A DNA stretch of 64,000 nt from Nocardioides sp. Root1257 (GTDB lineage: Bacteria; Actinomycetota; Actinomycetes; Propionibacteriales; Nocardioidaceae), in the NCBI RefSeq assembly GCF_001425175.1, contig NZ_LMDV01000001.1, forward strand, positions 1,075,454 to 1,139,453, written 5' to 3'. A program made the position numbers and the translations under genes. Positions 14,646 to 23,077 of this stretch are shown here, in pieces; position 1 is the stretch's first letter; each line of letters begins with the position of its first letter. The notes beneath the pieces were generated by a model. That model was given only the letters and a program-made list of their open reading frames with translations, was not told the DNA's origin and made no database searches.

Positions 14646-17507
14646 TCATCGGCTCGTCACCGGCTGGATCCGGGTCACCAGCGGGTCGGGTTCGGGGTGG
14701 TCGGACTCGGTCGCGAGCCGTAGTCCGGAGCGGTGGATCGCGGCCTGGTCGGCGCCGAGGTACGACGTGACGACCGCCGGGTCCGCACGCACCTCGTCGG
14801 GGGTGCCGGTCGCGATCACGCGGCCGAGGTTCATGGCGATCATCCGGTCGGAGAGCCGCGAGAGCAGCGGCAGGTCGTGCTCGATGACGACCATCGTCGT
14901 GCCGAGCTCGTCACGGATGCCGAGCAGCAGGTCCCCGAGCGCGTCGCTCTCGCTCTGGGCGATGCCCGCCGACGGCTCGTCGAGCAGCAGCACCCGCGGC
15001 TGGAGGCTGAGCAGGCACGCGATCTCGACGACCCGGCGGGTGCCGGTGGACAGCTCGCCCACCGAGTGGCGGGCGAAGCGGGTGAGCCGCATCCGCTCGA
15101 GCACCTCGTCGGCCGCCTCGACCTTCGCCAGCTCCGCCGTGCGCACGCCGAGGGCCGAGGCCCACAGGCGGGTCGGCTCGGCACGCTCCTGCGCGATCAT
15201 CAGGGTCTCGTGCACCGTGAGGGTCGGGAAGAGCGCGGCGTCCTGGAACGACCGCACCAGGCCCTCGCGGGCCCGCTCCTCCGGAGTGGCGCCGGTGACG
15301 TCGATGCCGTCCAAGACGATGCGGCCCCGGTCGGGCGCGGTGAAGCCGGCCACGATCTCGAAGCAGGTCGTCTTGCCGGCGCCGTTCGGGCCGATGACGC
15401 CGAGGATCTCGCCCGGCGCCACCTCGAAGCCCACGTGGTCGACGGCCACCACTCCACCGAAACGGCGCGACACGCTGTCGACCGTCAGGATCGGCCGGGA
15501 GCTGCGCGCACCGGCGGGCACCCGGGGCACCAGGCCCTCGAGACGCGGCTTCTCGTGGAGGGGCGACGAGGCGTGGCCGCTCACGTCGAAGACGCCGTGC
15601 CGCTCGCGCAGCGGGTCGATGCCCTGCCTGCGGGCCAGCCAGTCGTAGAGCTGGTCCCGGCCGCGGACCAGCACGCCGCCGAGGCCGTCGGGCAGGAAGA
15701 TCACCACGAGCAGCCAGCCGACGGCGAGGACCGCCTGGCCCACCATGCCCATCCCGGTGAGCGCAGGCAGACCCACGATGATCAGGGCGCCGAGGAGGGG
15801 GCCGAGCGTCACGGTCAGGCCACCGATGACGGTGACCGCGACGACCTCGATGCTCGCGTCCGCCGGGAACGAGTTGACCGTCAGCTGGGACTGGCCGTGG
15901 CCGATCACGATGCCGCCGAGCCCGGCCAGCGCACCGGACACGGCGCACAGCTGCAGCATCCGCAGCCGGTTGGGCACGGTGAACGCGCGGGCCGCGTGCT
16001 CGTTGTCCCGCAGGGCCTGCACCATCCGGCCGAAGCCGCCGTGGCGCAGGTTGTTGGCGACCCACACGCCGAGGCACAGCACGACGAGGGCGAAGAGGTA
16101 GTAGTCGACGGCGTACTCGAGCGGGTAGTCCCACCACGTCGGCTTCGCCGGCGACAGGCCGTCACCCAGGAAGAGGTCCTGGCGCAGCAGCCACGTCGAC
16201 GTCGCGAGGGCGAAGGCCAGGGTCGACACGGCGAGCGCGAGGCCCTTCAGCTTCATGGCCGGGATGCCCACGACGGCCGACGCCAGGGCCGCGACGACCA
16301 CGCCGCAGAGGGCACCGAAGAGGAAGCTGTGGCTCGACGCGGTGATGTGGACCGACGCGGCCGCGGCGATGCCGGCGTACGCGAACTGGCCCAGCGAGAG
16401 CTGCCCCGAGACGCCTGTCAGCAGGCCGACGCTGAGGCCGACGAGCGTGTAGCCGGAGACCAGGGTCAGCACCGACGCCGTGTCGTTGCTGACGACGTAG
16501 GCGAGACCGACCGCGACCAGGATCCCGACCGCCACGCAGACCCGCGGGAGCCACACGATGCTGCGCACCGTGCGGTACGACGCGGGCAGCGGCGGCAGCA
16601 CGACCCGGCGCCAGCGACCCTTGTCCTGGCCGGACCGGCCGAGCTGCGGCTGGCGCAGCAGGGCGACCACGATGATCAGCGCGATGACGACGGTGACGAG
16701 GTCGCGCGTGTCCGGGTTGGAGAGCAGCAGCTGCTCGATGACGCCGATGCCGAGCGAGGCCGCGATCGCGATCGGGATCGAGGACATCCGCGCGATCACG
16801 GCGCCGGCGAGGCCCTTGAGCAGCAGGTCGGGACCGAGGCCGTCCATCCCCGCGCCCGTGGTCGTCGGGGTCACCAGGATCGCGGAGAACGCGGCGATGC
16901 CGCCGGCGATCGACCAGGACAGCGTGGCCATCCAGCGCGCCGGGATGCCCTCGAGCCGGGCGATGTCGGGGTCGTCGGCGGCGGCCCGGATCGCCATGCC
17001 CATCCGGTGGTACTTCAGGAACCAGCCGAGCCCGGCCAGCACGACGGGCGCGAGCAGCAGCATCGCGACGTACGGCGTGCCGATCGGCAGCGACTGGATC
17101 TGGAAGGTCGGCAGGTGCGTCGGCTTGGGGAACGTGAACCCGCTGACGCCGTCGGTGTTGATGAGCAGCGCGCTGACCAGGATCAGCTGCGACAGACCCA
17201 GCGTCGCGATCATGCCGACCAGGCTGGGGCGACCCTCGAGGCGGCGTACGACCACCACCTCGACCAGACCCGACAGCAGCGCGGCGATGACGATCGCGAC
17301 CACGAACGCCACCCAGTACGGCGCGCCCCAATCGGCGACGAACAGCGCCAGCATCGAGGCGCCGAAGACGCCGATCGCGCCGTGCGCGAAGTTCACGAAG
17401 CGGCTGGAGCGGTAGACCAGCACCAGGCCGACGGCGAGCATGCCGTAGGTCAGGCCGGTGAAGAGCCCGATGACCAGCCGGTCCAGGCCGAAGTCAAAGC
17501 CGCTCAC
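14646..17507 (-). CDS. LivH-LivM-LivG fusion: ABC permease, permease and ATPase in one chain
   Basis: A 953-residue single frame. About 1-300 is a LivH-type permease (NFAHGAIG segment), about 320-640 a LivM-type permease (SLGQFAYAG segment), and about 670-940 a LivG-type ATPase with GPNGAGKTT, ELSTGTRR as signature and LLLDEPSAG as Walker B. These are normally three genes, so the fusion is unusual. GTG 17507 overlaps the LivF stop as GTGA. With LivF and the binding lipoprotein it forms a complete branched-chain-amino-acid-type importer. Homologues of this class also import aromatic acids, so the substrate is not fixed by family. Confidence 0.92.
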   Translation of the reverse strand: MSGFDFGLDRLVIGLFTGLTYGMLAVGLVLVYRSSRFVNFAHGAIGVFGASMLALFVADWGAPYWVAFVVAIVIAALLSGLVEVVVVRRLEGRPSLVGMIATLGLSQLILVSALLINTDGVSGFTFPKPTHLPTFQIQSLPIGTPYVAMLLLAPVVLAGLGWFLKYHRMGMAIRAAADDPDIARLEGIPARWMATLSWSIAGGIAAFSAILVTPTTTGAGMDGLGPDLLLKGLAGAVIARMSSIPIAIAASLGIGVIEQLLLSNPDTRDLVTVVIALIIVVALLRQPQLGRSGQDKGRWRRVVLPPLPASYRTVRSIVWLPRVCVAVGILVAVGLAYVVSNDTASVLTLVSGYTLVGLSVGLLTGVSGQLSLGQFAYAGIAAAASVHITASSHSFLFGALCGVVVAALASAVVGIPAMKLKGLALAVSTLAFALATSTWLLRQDLFLGDGLSPAKPTWWDYPLEYAVDYYLFALVVLCLGVWVANNLRHGGFGRMVQALRDNEHAARAFTVPNRLRMLQLCAVSGALAGLGGIVIGHGQSQLTVNSFPADASIEVVAVTVIGGLTVTLGPLLGALIIVGLPALTGMGMVGQAVLAVGWLLVVIFLPDGLGGVLVRGRDQLYDWLARRQGIDPLRERHGVFDVSGHASSPLHEKPRLEGLVPRVPAGARSSRPILTVDSVSRRFGGVVAVDHVGFEVAPGEILGVIGPNGAGKTTCFEIVAGFTAPDRGRIVLDGIDVTGATPEERAREGLVRSFQDAALFPTLTVHETLMIAQERAEPTRLWASALGVRTAELAKVEAADEVLERMRLTRFARHSVGELSTGTRRVVEIACLLSLQPRVLLLDEPSAGIAQSESDALGDLLLGIRDELGTTMVVIEHDLPLLSRLSDRMIAMNLGRVIATGTPDEVRADPAVVTSYLGADQAAIHRSGLRLATESDHPEPDPLVTRIQPVTSR

Positions 17508-18253
17508 GAGCCCACCGCCACGTGGCCGCCGAGCATCAGCGCGCGGACCCGCTCGGGGTCGGCCGCCAGGTCGGACGCGGTCTCCTCGGCGATGATCTCG
17601 CCCTTCTCCATCATGTAGACGCGGTCGACCAGCGAGAGCGCGACGTTGACCGACTGCTCGACGAGCAGCACCGCGCTCCCCCGCTCGTTGAGCCGGCGCA
17701 CCAGCTCCATCAGGCCGCCGACGACGACGGGTGCGAGGCCGAGCGAGAACTCGTCGATGACGAGCACCTTCGGCTCGACGACGATCGACTTGGCGAGCGC
17801 GAGCATCTGTCGCTCGCCGCCGGACAGGTTGGCCGCCGGCTGGTCGCGCCGGGCGTGCAGCCGCGGGAAGACGGCGAGGGCGGCCTCGACCGCCTCCTTC
17901 GTCCACCGCCTGCTGCCGGACGTGTAGCCGTGCATGGCGAGGTTCTCGGTGACGCTCAGCGACGGGAACGTCGCCTGCCCGACCACCTGGCACAGCCCGT
18001 GACCGACCCGCTTGCGCGTCGACATCGTCGTGACGTCGACGCCGCCGAGGTGCACGGACCCGTCGTCGGGCTTGAGCAGCCCGCTGATGACCTTGAGCAG
18101 GGTGCTCTTGCCGACGCCGTTCGGCCCGAGCAGCGCGACCATCTCGCCCTGCTGGACGGTCAGCCCGGCATCGAACAGCACCTGCACCGGGCCGTACGAC
18201 GCCCGGATGCCCGCGCAGGCCAGCGCCGGGGCGTTGGTCACCTCACTCGTCAT
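17504..18253 (-). CDS. livF: LivF-type ABC transporter ATP-binding protein
   Basis: A 249-residue ABC ATPase with Walker A GPNGVGKST (43-51), signature LSGGERQM and Walker B VLVIDEFSLGLAP. The last keeps the catalytic Asp-Glu but has Phe where most members have Pro. It is the second ATPase of the importer; the other is the C-terminal domain of the fused permease. GAGGTG precedes the ATG, and the gene overlaps the lipoprotein gene by 11 bp and the permease gene by 4 bp. Confidence 0.92.
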   Translation of the reverse strand: MTSEVTNAPALACAGIRASYGPVQVLFDAGLTVQQGEMVALLGPNGVGKSTLLKVISGLLKPDDGSVHLGGVDVTTMSTRKRVGHGLCQVVGQATFPSLSVTENLAMHGYTSGSRRWTKEAVEAALAVFPRLHARRDQPAANLSGGERQMLALAKSIVVEPKVLVIDEFSLGLAPVVVGGLMELVRRLNERGSAVLLVEQSVNVALSLVDRVYMMEKGEIIAEETASDLAADPERVRALMLGGHVAVGS

Positions 18254-19643
18254 CGAAGGGCACCTCGGGTCCGTCGTAGACGAAGTGACCCTTGGCCTCG
18301 TCGTACTTGAGCACGCGGTAGCCGCCGGAGGCCGCCCGGCCGCCGTCGCCGAGCGCGTTGCCGAAGCCCGAGGCCGTCTGGAAGGTGGAGCCGTGGGCGT
18401 CCACGGCCTGCGCCCAGCCCGCGGCGTTGAACGACGCCCCGTCGGCCATGCCGTCGGCGCCGAGCTTGAGCAGCCGTGCGGCGTCGCAGTAGGGCAGCGC
18501 CACGCGCGCCGACTCGCGCGACTCGAAGCTGATCCCGGCGTCGGAGTAGATCTTGATGCAGGCGGTCTCGGCCTTGCCGGAGGGGAACGGGAGGTCGTCG
18601 TCCGGCACGTCCTGCGGCGGGTGGATCCCGATGCCGACCATCCCGTCGGTGAAGCCCTCGGGGACCTTGCTCGCGTTGTTGATGAAGTACGTCGGGTTGT
18701 CGTAGCTGGAGATCGCGTAGCGCGCCTCGTAGCCCTGGGTCGCCGCGGCGCTGGCGAACAGCGCGGCGAGCCGCGACCCGCCGAGGAACATCACCCGGTC
18801 GACGCTCTTGCTACGGAAGGTGATCGCGGCCTGGGTCAGGCCCTCGAAGAGGGTCGAGGTGTCGGTGGTGTCGATCCAGGCGACCTCCGGCTCGACGCCG
18901 GCGTCCTTGAGGAGCGGCACCGCGAGGTTCTCGATCGTCTTGCGGTTGACCGGCGAGTCCGCGGCGACGAGTCCCACCCGCTCCTCACCGTCGAAGAACG
19001 CCTGCTGGCTGAGCACCTTGACGTAGGCGCGCACGAACGCGTCGTACTCCGGGAAGCTGGCGGTCCAGAGGTAGGGCGAGTACTGGTCGAAGTAGTCCGT
19101 GCTCATCGCGTAGAGCGAGGCGTCGAGGACCAGGGTCTGCCGCTCGGCGTAGCAGGGGCGCGCGTTGGTCTGGTACTGCCCGGTCATCACGACCGCGAAC
19201 GCCTTGTCGTCCTGGGTGATCTGGTTGCACAGCTGCTCCTCGGCGGCCGGCGTGTCCTTGACCCCGTCGTACAGGCGGAAGACGGCGTCGAGCTTGCGGC
19301 CGGCGATGCCGCCGTGGTCGTTGACCCAGTCCTCGAGGGCCTGGACCTGCGCCTTCTGGTCGCCGACCGAGGCGGTGTTGAAGCCGGTGATCTTCTTGAC
19401 CGCGTCGAGGTCGACGGCGACGAAGACGACCTTGACCGAGTCGTCGCTGACCCCCGGTCCGTCCGGCCCGCCGGCGGCGCTCGCGAGGTCGGTGCCGACG
19501 CTGCCGGAGGTGTTGCCGCCGGGCATCATCGTGCCGCAGCCGACGAGCGCCAGCGCCAGGGCTGCCCCCACGGCACCGACGCGCACCAGCGCCGATCGAT
19601 CCCGAGTCCAGCTCCGCTTTGTGCCTGGCACGACTGACGTCAC
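18243..19643 (-). CDS. ABC transporter substrate-binding lipoprotein (LivJ/type 1 fold)
   Basis: A 466-residue exported lipoprotein. The N-terminus is basic and hydrophobic and ends in a lipobox LVGC around residues 33-36. The body has the type 1 periplasmic-binding fold of branched-chain-amino-acid-type receptors, e.g. QVQALEDWVNDHGGIAGRKL. Starts at GTG 19643 and GTG 19631 are both possible: a GAGGGAG sits very close to the first and about 12 bases from the second. It is the first gene of the uptake operon and has motif site C upstream. Ligand unknown. Confidence 0.88.
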   Translation of the reverse strand: MTSVVPGTKRSWTRDRSALVRVGAVGAALALALVGCGTMMPGGNTSGSVGTDLASAAGGPDGPGVSDDSVKVVFVAVDLDAVKKITGFNTASVGDQKAQVQALEDWVNDHGGIAGRKLDAVFRLYDGVKDTPAAEEQLCNQITQDDKAFAVVMTGQYQTNARPCYAERQTLVLDASLYAMSTDYFDQYSPYLWTASFPEYDAFVRAYVKVLSQQAFFDGEERVGLVAADSPVNRKTIENLAVPLLKDAGVEPEVAWIDTTDTSTLFEGLTQAAITFRSKSVDRVMFLGGSRLAALFASAAATQGYEARYAISSYDNPTYFINNASKVPEGFTDGMVGIGIHPPQDVPDDDLPFPSGKAETACIKIYSDAGISFESRESARVALPYCDAARLLKLGADGMADGASFNAAGWAQAVDAHGSTFQTASGFGNALGDGGRAASGGYRVLKYDEAKGHFVYDGPEVPFDDE

Positions 19644-19688
19644 TCCCTCACCCGGTGGTCACCTCGGGAAACCGCAATTCCGTACACA

Positions 19689-19700
19689 ATATACGATATT
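19689..19700 (+). promoter_or_regulatory. Candidate operator, site C, upstream of the ABC importer operon
   Basis: Reads ATATACGATATT, close to site A. It overlaps the stop codon of the secreted-protein gene (19699-21756) and lies about 45 bases upstream of the lipoprotein start. The minus strand offers TATATT as a -10 box within it. Confidence 0.55.
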
Positions 19701-21756
19701 AGGACGCATGAGAACTGCTCTTCTCGGCACGTCGCCGCCACCAGCTCTCGGCAGCCTCGAGATCCACGACCGCCTCCCCGGTCGCGGCGTCGTCGAGCAG
19801 CAGGGGCGGCGGAGTCGGTGCCAGGGCGGTCGTCCCGGTCGGCACCGCGCGCGGCGCGGACGGTCGCGGGCCGACGCCGGCGCGGTAGGCCCACCAGGCC
19901 ACGGCCGCCTCCGTGTCGACCACCGCGTCGGCGTCGCCGGGCACGGCCAGCGCCGCCGCCTGACCGCGCCGGCGCTCCGCCATCCGGTGCCGGACGCCGA
20001 GCGCGAGCAGGACCAGCGCGAGCGCGTTGAGCGCGAAGAGACCCCACGGGTACGTCGTCCACTCGACCTGGAAGGCACCCACCTCGGTGTCCCCCACCTG
20101 GCCGACCACGTGGTAGGTGCCGAACGCCGCCATCGGCAGCTCGAGCGGCACGGTGACCACGGCTTGCTCGCCGGGGTCGAGGCTGCCGACCTCGGCCGGC
20201 ACGACCTCGGGCTCGACATCGTCGGTGCGTCCGACCGTCACCCGGACGATCGGGTTCTCGACCGTCTCGGTGCCGACGTTCTCGACCAGGAAGACGAGGT
20301 CGCGCTGCGGTGAGCCGCCGAAGAGCTCGCCCAGGGTGGCGTGGCCGTCGAGGTGCGCCTCGGTGACCGAGAGCTCCGCGGTGGCGTCCTCGACCGGCGT
20401 CTCGGCGGGCGGCTCCTGGATCGGCACGTCGCCGGGGAGCGGGATGTCCTCCGGCGGCACGACCGGCGCCGCGATCGGTGGCGTGGTGACCGAGCCCGGC
20501 GGCGTCTCGGTGTCGCCGGGGGTCTCGGTGCCCGGGTCGTCGGTCCCGGGGTCGGTCGGGTCCGCGTCGACGGCGCCCCCGATCACCCCGGAGATGAGGT
20601 AGACCGCGCCGATGTGGCTGCTGGTGCGGGCCTGGTCGGCGATGACCGACTCGGTGTCCTCGTCGGCCACCTCGAAGTCGGCGGTGAAGCCGCCCGTCGC
20701 GTCGACGTCGACGACCACGTCCGGGTCGCTCGTGGCCTCCGCCGAGCTGTCGGTGCCGGCGTACCCCCGGATGGTGACGGGGCGCTTCGGGTCCCAGCCG
20801 GTGCCCGTCAGCGTGACGACGGTCGAGTCGGTCTCGAGCGCCTCCGCGGCGGCGACCGTCTGCGCGCCGAGGACCGTGAAGCCGACGTCGACCTGCGTCG
20901 TACCGTCGCCGACGCGCAGCGTCCCGGTCCCGACGGGCGCGGACGACGGCACCATGAACGTCGTGGTCGCCGAGCCGTCCGGTCCGGTGACCAGATCACC
21001 GACGACCGCACAGACGCCGGCAGTGCTGCACAGCTGCAGCGTGGTCGGGGCGGACGACGCCAGCCCGGCGAGGTCCACCGACACGACGTCGCTCGGCCGG
21101 CCGGCGTCGAGGACGTCCTGGTCGGCCACGCCGGTGACGATCGCCGTGGCCGACGCCACCGCGGTGAAGCTCGCGGTGAGGTCGGTCGGGAACGGATTGG
21201 TGGCCGGGTTGGGGCCGCCGACCGCCCCGGACCCCTGCCCGTTGCACGCCACCCGGAGGGACTCGGCGGGGACGTCGAAGTAGGCCGCGTCGAGACGCAC
21301 CTGGTGGGCGCCGGCGGCCGCGATCGGCACGTCGACGTCTGCCACCAGGTCCTCGACCGGGTCCCCCGCGTCGGCGGTGAACGCGACCTCGACCGGGTCG
21401 CTCAGCGGCGTACCGTCGACGGACAGCAGGAAGGACGCCGTACCGGTGACGTCGTCGATCGCGGAGATCACCGGCCCGCTGGCGATGGTCATCGCGACGG
21501 TGCGGCTGCCGCCGACCTTGGTGGCTCCCGCCGTCGTCAGCGCGTAGCCGCCGTCGGGCACCGTGGTCCAGGGCTGGAGCGTGGTCGAGACGTTGCTCGC
21601 GGGCGGCGCGTCGAGGTCGGCGGCGCTCGGGGCGTAGGCCCAGCAGCCGCCGGTCGGGGCGACCACGGCCGACGCGGTCCCGGCGGCGACGAGCCCGTAG
21701 GACGCAGCCGAGCCGACGACCAGCAGCGCGGCGAGGACGCGCCCCCCTGACCTCAT
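19699..21756 (-). CDS. Large secreted protein with C-terminal membrane anchor
   Basis: A 685-residue exported protein. The ATG at 21756 has AGGAGG seven bases upstream and opens a signal peptide (MRSGGRVLAALLVVGSAASY, cleaved before about residue 30). Several Ig-like or beta-sandwich domains follow, then a Pro/Thr/Asp-rich stalk (about 395-470), another beta domain, one transmembrane segment (ALNALALVLLALGV) and a basic cytoplasmic tail. It looks like a cell-surface adhesin or scaffold. It lies directly upstream of the importer operon on the same strand. I do not recognise a family with known function. Confidence 0.8.
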   Translation of the reverse strand: MRSGGRVLAALLVVGSAASYGLVAAGTASAVVAPTGGCWAYAPSAADLDAPPASNVSTTLQPWTTVPDGGYALTTAGATKVGGSRTVAMTIASGPVISAIDDVTGTASFLLSVDGTPLSDPVEVAFTADAGDPVEDLVADVDVPIAAAGAHQVRLDAAYFDVPAESLRVACNGQGSGAVGGPNPATNPFPTDLTASFTAVASATAIVTGVADQDVLDAGRPSDVVSVDLAGLASSAPTTLQLCSTAGVCAVVGDLVTGPDGSATTTFMVPSSAPVGTGTLRVGDGTTQVDVGFTVLGAQTVAAAEALETDSTVVTLTGTGWDPKRPVTIRGYAGTDSSAEATSDPDVVVDVDATGGFTADFEVADEDTESVIADQARTSSHIGAVYLISGVIGGAVDADPTDPGTDDPGTETPGDTETPPGSVTTPPIAAPVVPPEDIPLPGDVPIQEPPAETPVEDATAELSVTEAHLDGHATLGELFGGSPQRDLVFLVENVGTETVENPIVRVTVGRTDDVEPEVVPAEVGSLDPGEQAVVTVPLELPMAAFGTYHVVGQVGDTEVGAFQVEWTTYPWGLFALNALALVLLALGVRHRMAERRRGQAAALAVPGDADAVVDTEAAVAWWAYRAGVGPRPSAPRAVPTGTTALAPTPPPLLLDDAATGEAVVDLEAAESWWRRRAEKSSSHAS

Positions 21757-21794
21757 CCACGACCTCCTGCTGAACCACCGGCTCCGACGATTTG

Positions 21795-21806
21795 GCGATG
21801 ATATAT
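21795..21806 (-). promoter_or_regulatory. Candidate operator, site D (weaker match)
   Basis: The minus strand reads ATATATCATCGC, matching the first half of the motif well and the second half poorly. It lies between the large secreted protein (start 21756) and the sortase (start 21835). On the plus strand TATATT at 21802-21807 is a plausible -10 box for the sortase gene. Confidence 0.35.
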
Positions 21807-21834
21807 TCATTTGGTGCGCGGAGGGGGAGGTTCG

Positions 21835-22491
21835 GTGACTCGATTCACCATTCGGGCGATCGCCGAGCTCGCCATCACCGTCGGCCTGGTGCTCGCGGTC
21901 TTCGTCTTCTACCTGCTCGTGTGGACCAACCACCGCACGGCCGCAGCCCAGGACGACCTGCGCGACGACTTCCACGCCCAGCAGCAGTCCGGGCACCACC
22001 GCAGCGCCGGGAAGGCGGACGCCCCGAAGTCCGGTGACGGCTTCGGGATCCTGCACATCCCCGCGCTGGGCAAGAACTGGAGCTGGGTCGTCGTCGAGGG
22101 CGTCAGCGACGAGGACCTCGCTCGCGGGCCGGGCCACTTCCCGGGCACCGCGCTCCCCGGCGAGGTCGGCAACTTCGCCGTCGCCGGCCATCGCGCCACC
22201 CACGGCGAGCCGTTCGCCGAGCTCGACAAGCTCCAGGTCGGCGACCCGGTCGTCGTCGAGACGGTCGACGGCTGGCTCGTGTACGACGTCACCTGGGTCC
22301 GCATCCTCAGCCCCAGCGCCACCGAGGTCCTCGCCCCGGTCGCCGGTCACCCCGGCACGCGGGCCGAGCAGCGCACCATGACCCTGGTGACCTGCAACCC
22401 CCGCTGGAGCTCCACCGAGCGCCTCGTCGTCGGTGCCCAGCTCGTCGAGCGGCGCAGCGCCGACGCCGGCCCGCCCGCCGAGCTCGGTTGA
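21835..22491 (+). CDS. Class E sortase
   Basis: A 218-residue sortase starting at GTG 21835, with GGAGG four bases upstream. An N-terminal transmembrane anchor (about 10-30) is followed by the catalytic domain with His119 (AVAGHR), Cys187 (LVTCNP) and Arg196, the transpeptidase triad. Class E enzymes are the housekeeping sortases of high-GC actinobacteria. The two LPKTG proteins at 12806 and 14014 are likely substrates, which fits their nearby positions. Confidence 0.92.
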   Translation: MTRFTIRAIAELAITVGLVLAVFVFYLLVWTNHRTAAAQDDLRDDFHAQQQSGHHRSAGKADAPKSGDGFGILHIPALGKNWSWVVVEGVSDEDLARGPGHFPGTALPGEVGNFAVAGHRATHGEPFAELDKLQVGDPVVVETVDGWLVYDVTWVRILSPSATEVLAPVAGHPGTRAEQRTMTLVTCNPRWSSTERLVVGAQLVERRSADAGPPAELG

Positions 22492-22619
22492 CGTTCGTCC
22501 TCCGCGCTCGCGACCTCGTCCTCAGCGCCCATCGGCACGCCACCGCCGAGCTCCGTCGCCTCGCCGCAAGCCGGTGCGCGGATCTTCCGATGACGGGACT
22601 CCGACTTCCTGGCACACGG

Positions 22620-22663
22620 ACGTCATACGGATCGTGGTCTCTGCGCCTCGATTCGTATGACGT
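22620..22663. repeat. Inverted repeat, 15-base arms with 14-base spacer
   Basis: ACGTCATACGGATCG at 22620-22634 and its near-perfect inverse at 22649-22663 differ at one position. It is in the long gap downstream of the sortase. It could be a regulator site, an RNA hairpin or a terminator, though there is no U-tract. Confidence 0.5.
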
Positions 22664-22798
22664 CCCGGGGCACGACCGTGGCCCTCGCCTGCGCTTGGCT
22701 GACGTCGCTGGGCTACCCACGCAACGACCCGAGTCCCGACCGAAGCGAGTGGCACACCCTCTAGCCAGCACACGCGTCGCCGCCGAGCCGCGTCGCGC

Positions 22799-22960
22799 TC
22801 AGTCCTCGGGCTCGTCCGCCACGCGTCGTTCGCTCTCCTCGTCGACGGCTCGACGAAGCTCGACCGGCACATCCAGCTCGACCGGCTGGGGCGCGGCCGC
22901 CGACCCGAACGGCGCCCGGCCGCGCTGCCACCCCCGGAGCAGTTCTGCGAGCTTTCCCAT
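22799..22960 (-). CDS. Possible small protein, 53 residues
   Basis: An ATG at 22960 opens a 53-residue frame (begins MGKLAELLRGWQRG, ends VADEPED) with balanced composition and acidic C-terminus. The upstream ribosome binding site is weak. No family is recognised. It may be a small conserved protein or chance; a comparison across related genomes would decide. Confidence 0.3.
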   Translation of the reverse strand: MGKLAELLRGWQRGRAPFGSAAAPQPVELDVPVELRRAVDEESERRVADEPED

Positions 22961-23027
22961 CGCACCATGGTCCCAGGAAGCGACGGCCGGCGCAGTGACT
23001 CGCCCCGCCGAGCCGCCCAGGTACGAA

Positions 23028-23069
23028 CCGGGGGCCGGGCGAGGAGATGACTCCTCGTCCGACCCCCGG
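23028..23069 (-). terminator. Strong hairpin terminator of the rhamnosidase gene
   Basis: Two 19-base arms with two mismatches around a 4-base loop, immediately 3' of the minus-strand stop at 23078. The stem is very GC-rich and lacks a clear U-tract, as is common in high-GC actinobacteria. Confidence 0.7.
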
Positions 23070-23077
23070 CGTCGGGA

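Larger units (their letters stand above)
22492..23077. other. Long gap with inverted repeat, small possible ORF and terminator
   Basis: About 590 bases without a confident gene. It contains a 15-base inverted repeat with a 14-base spacer (22620-22663), a possible 53-codon minus-strand ORF (22799-22960) and a strong hairpin terminator (23028-23069) next to the rhamnosidase stop. The plus-strand frames here have no start signal or recognisable protein. No RNA gene is apparent. Confidence 0.5.

Noticed and set aside
14733-17618. Plus-strand frame of 961 codons opposite the permease gene
   Set aside because: It is antisense to an operon with clear transporter motifs, is composed of repeated Gly/Arg/Asp-rich stretches, and has no domain signature; a common artefact of very GC-rich DNA.
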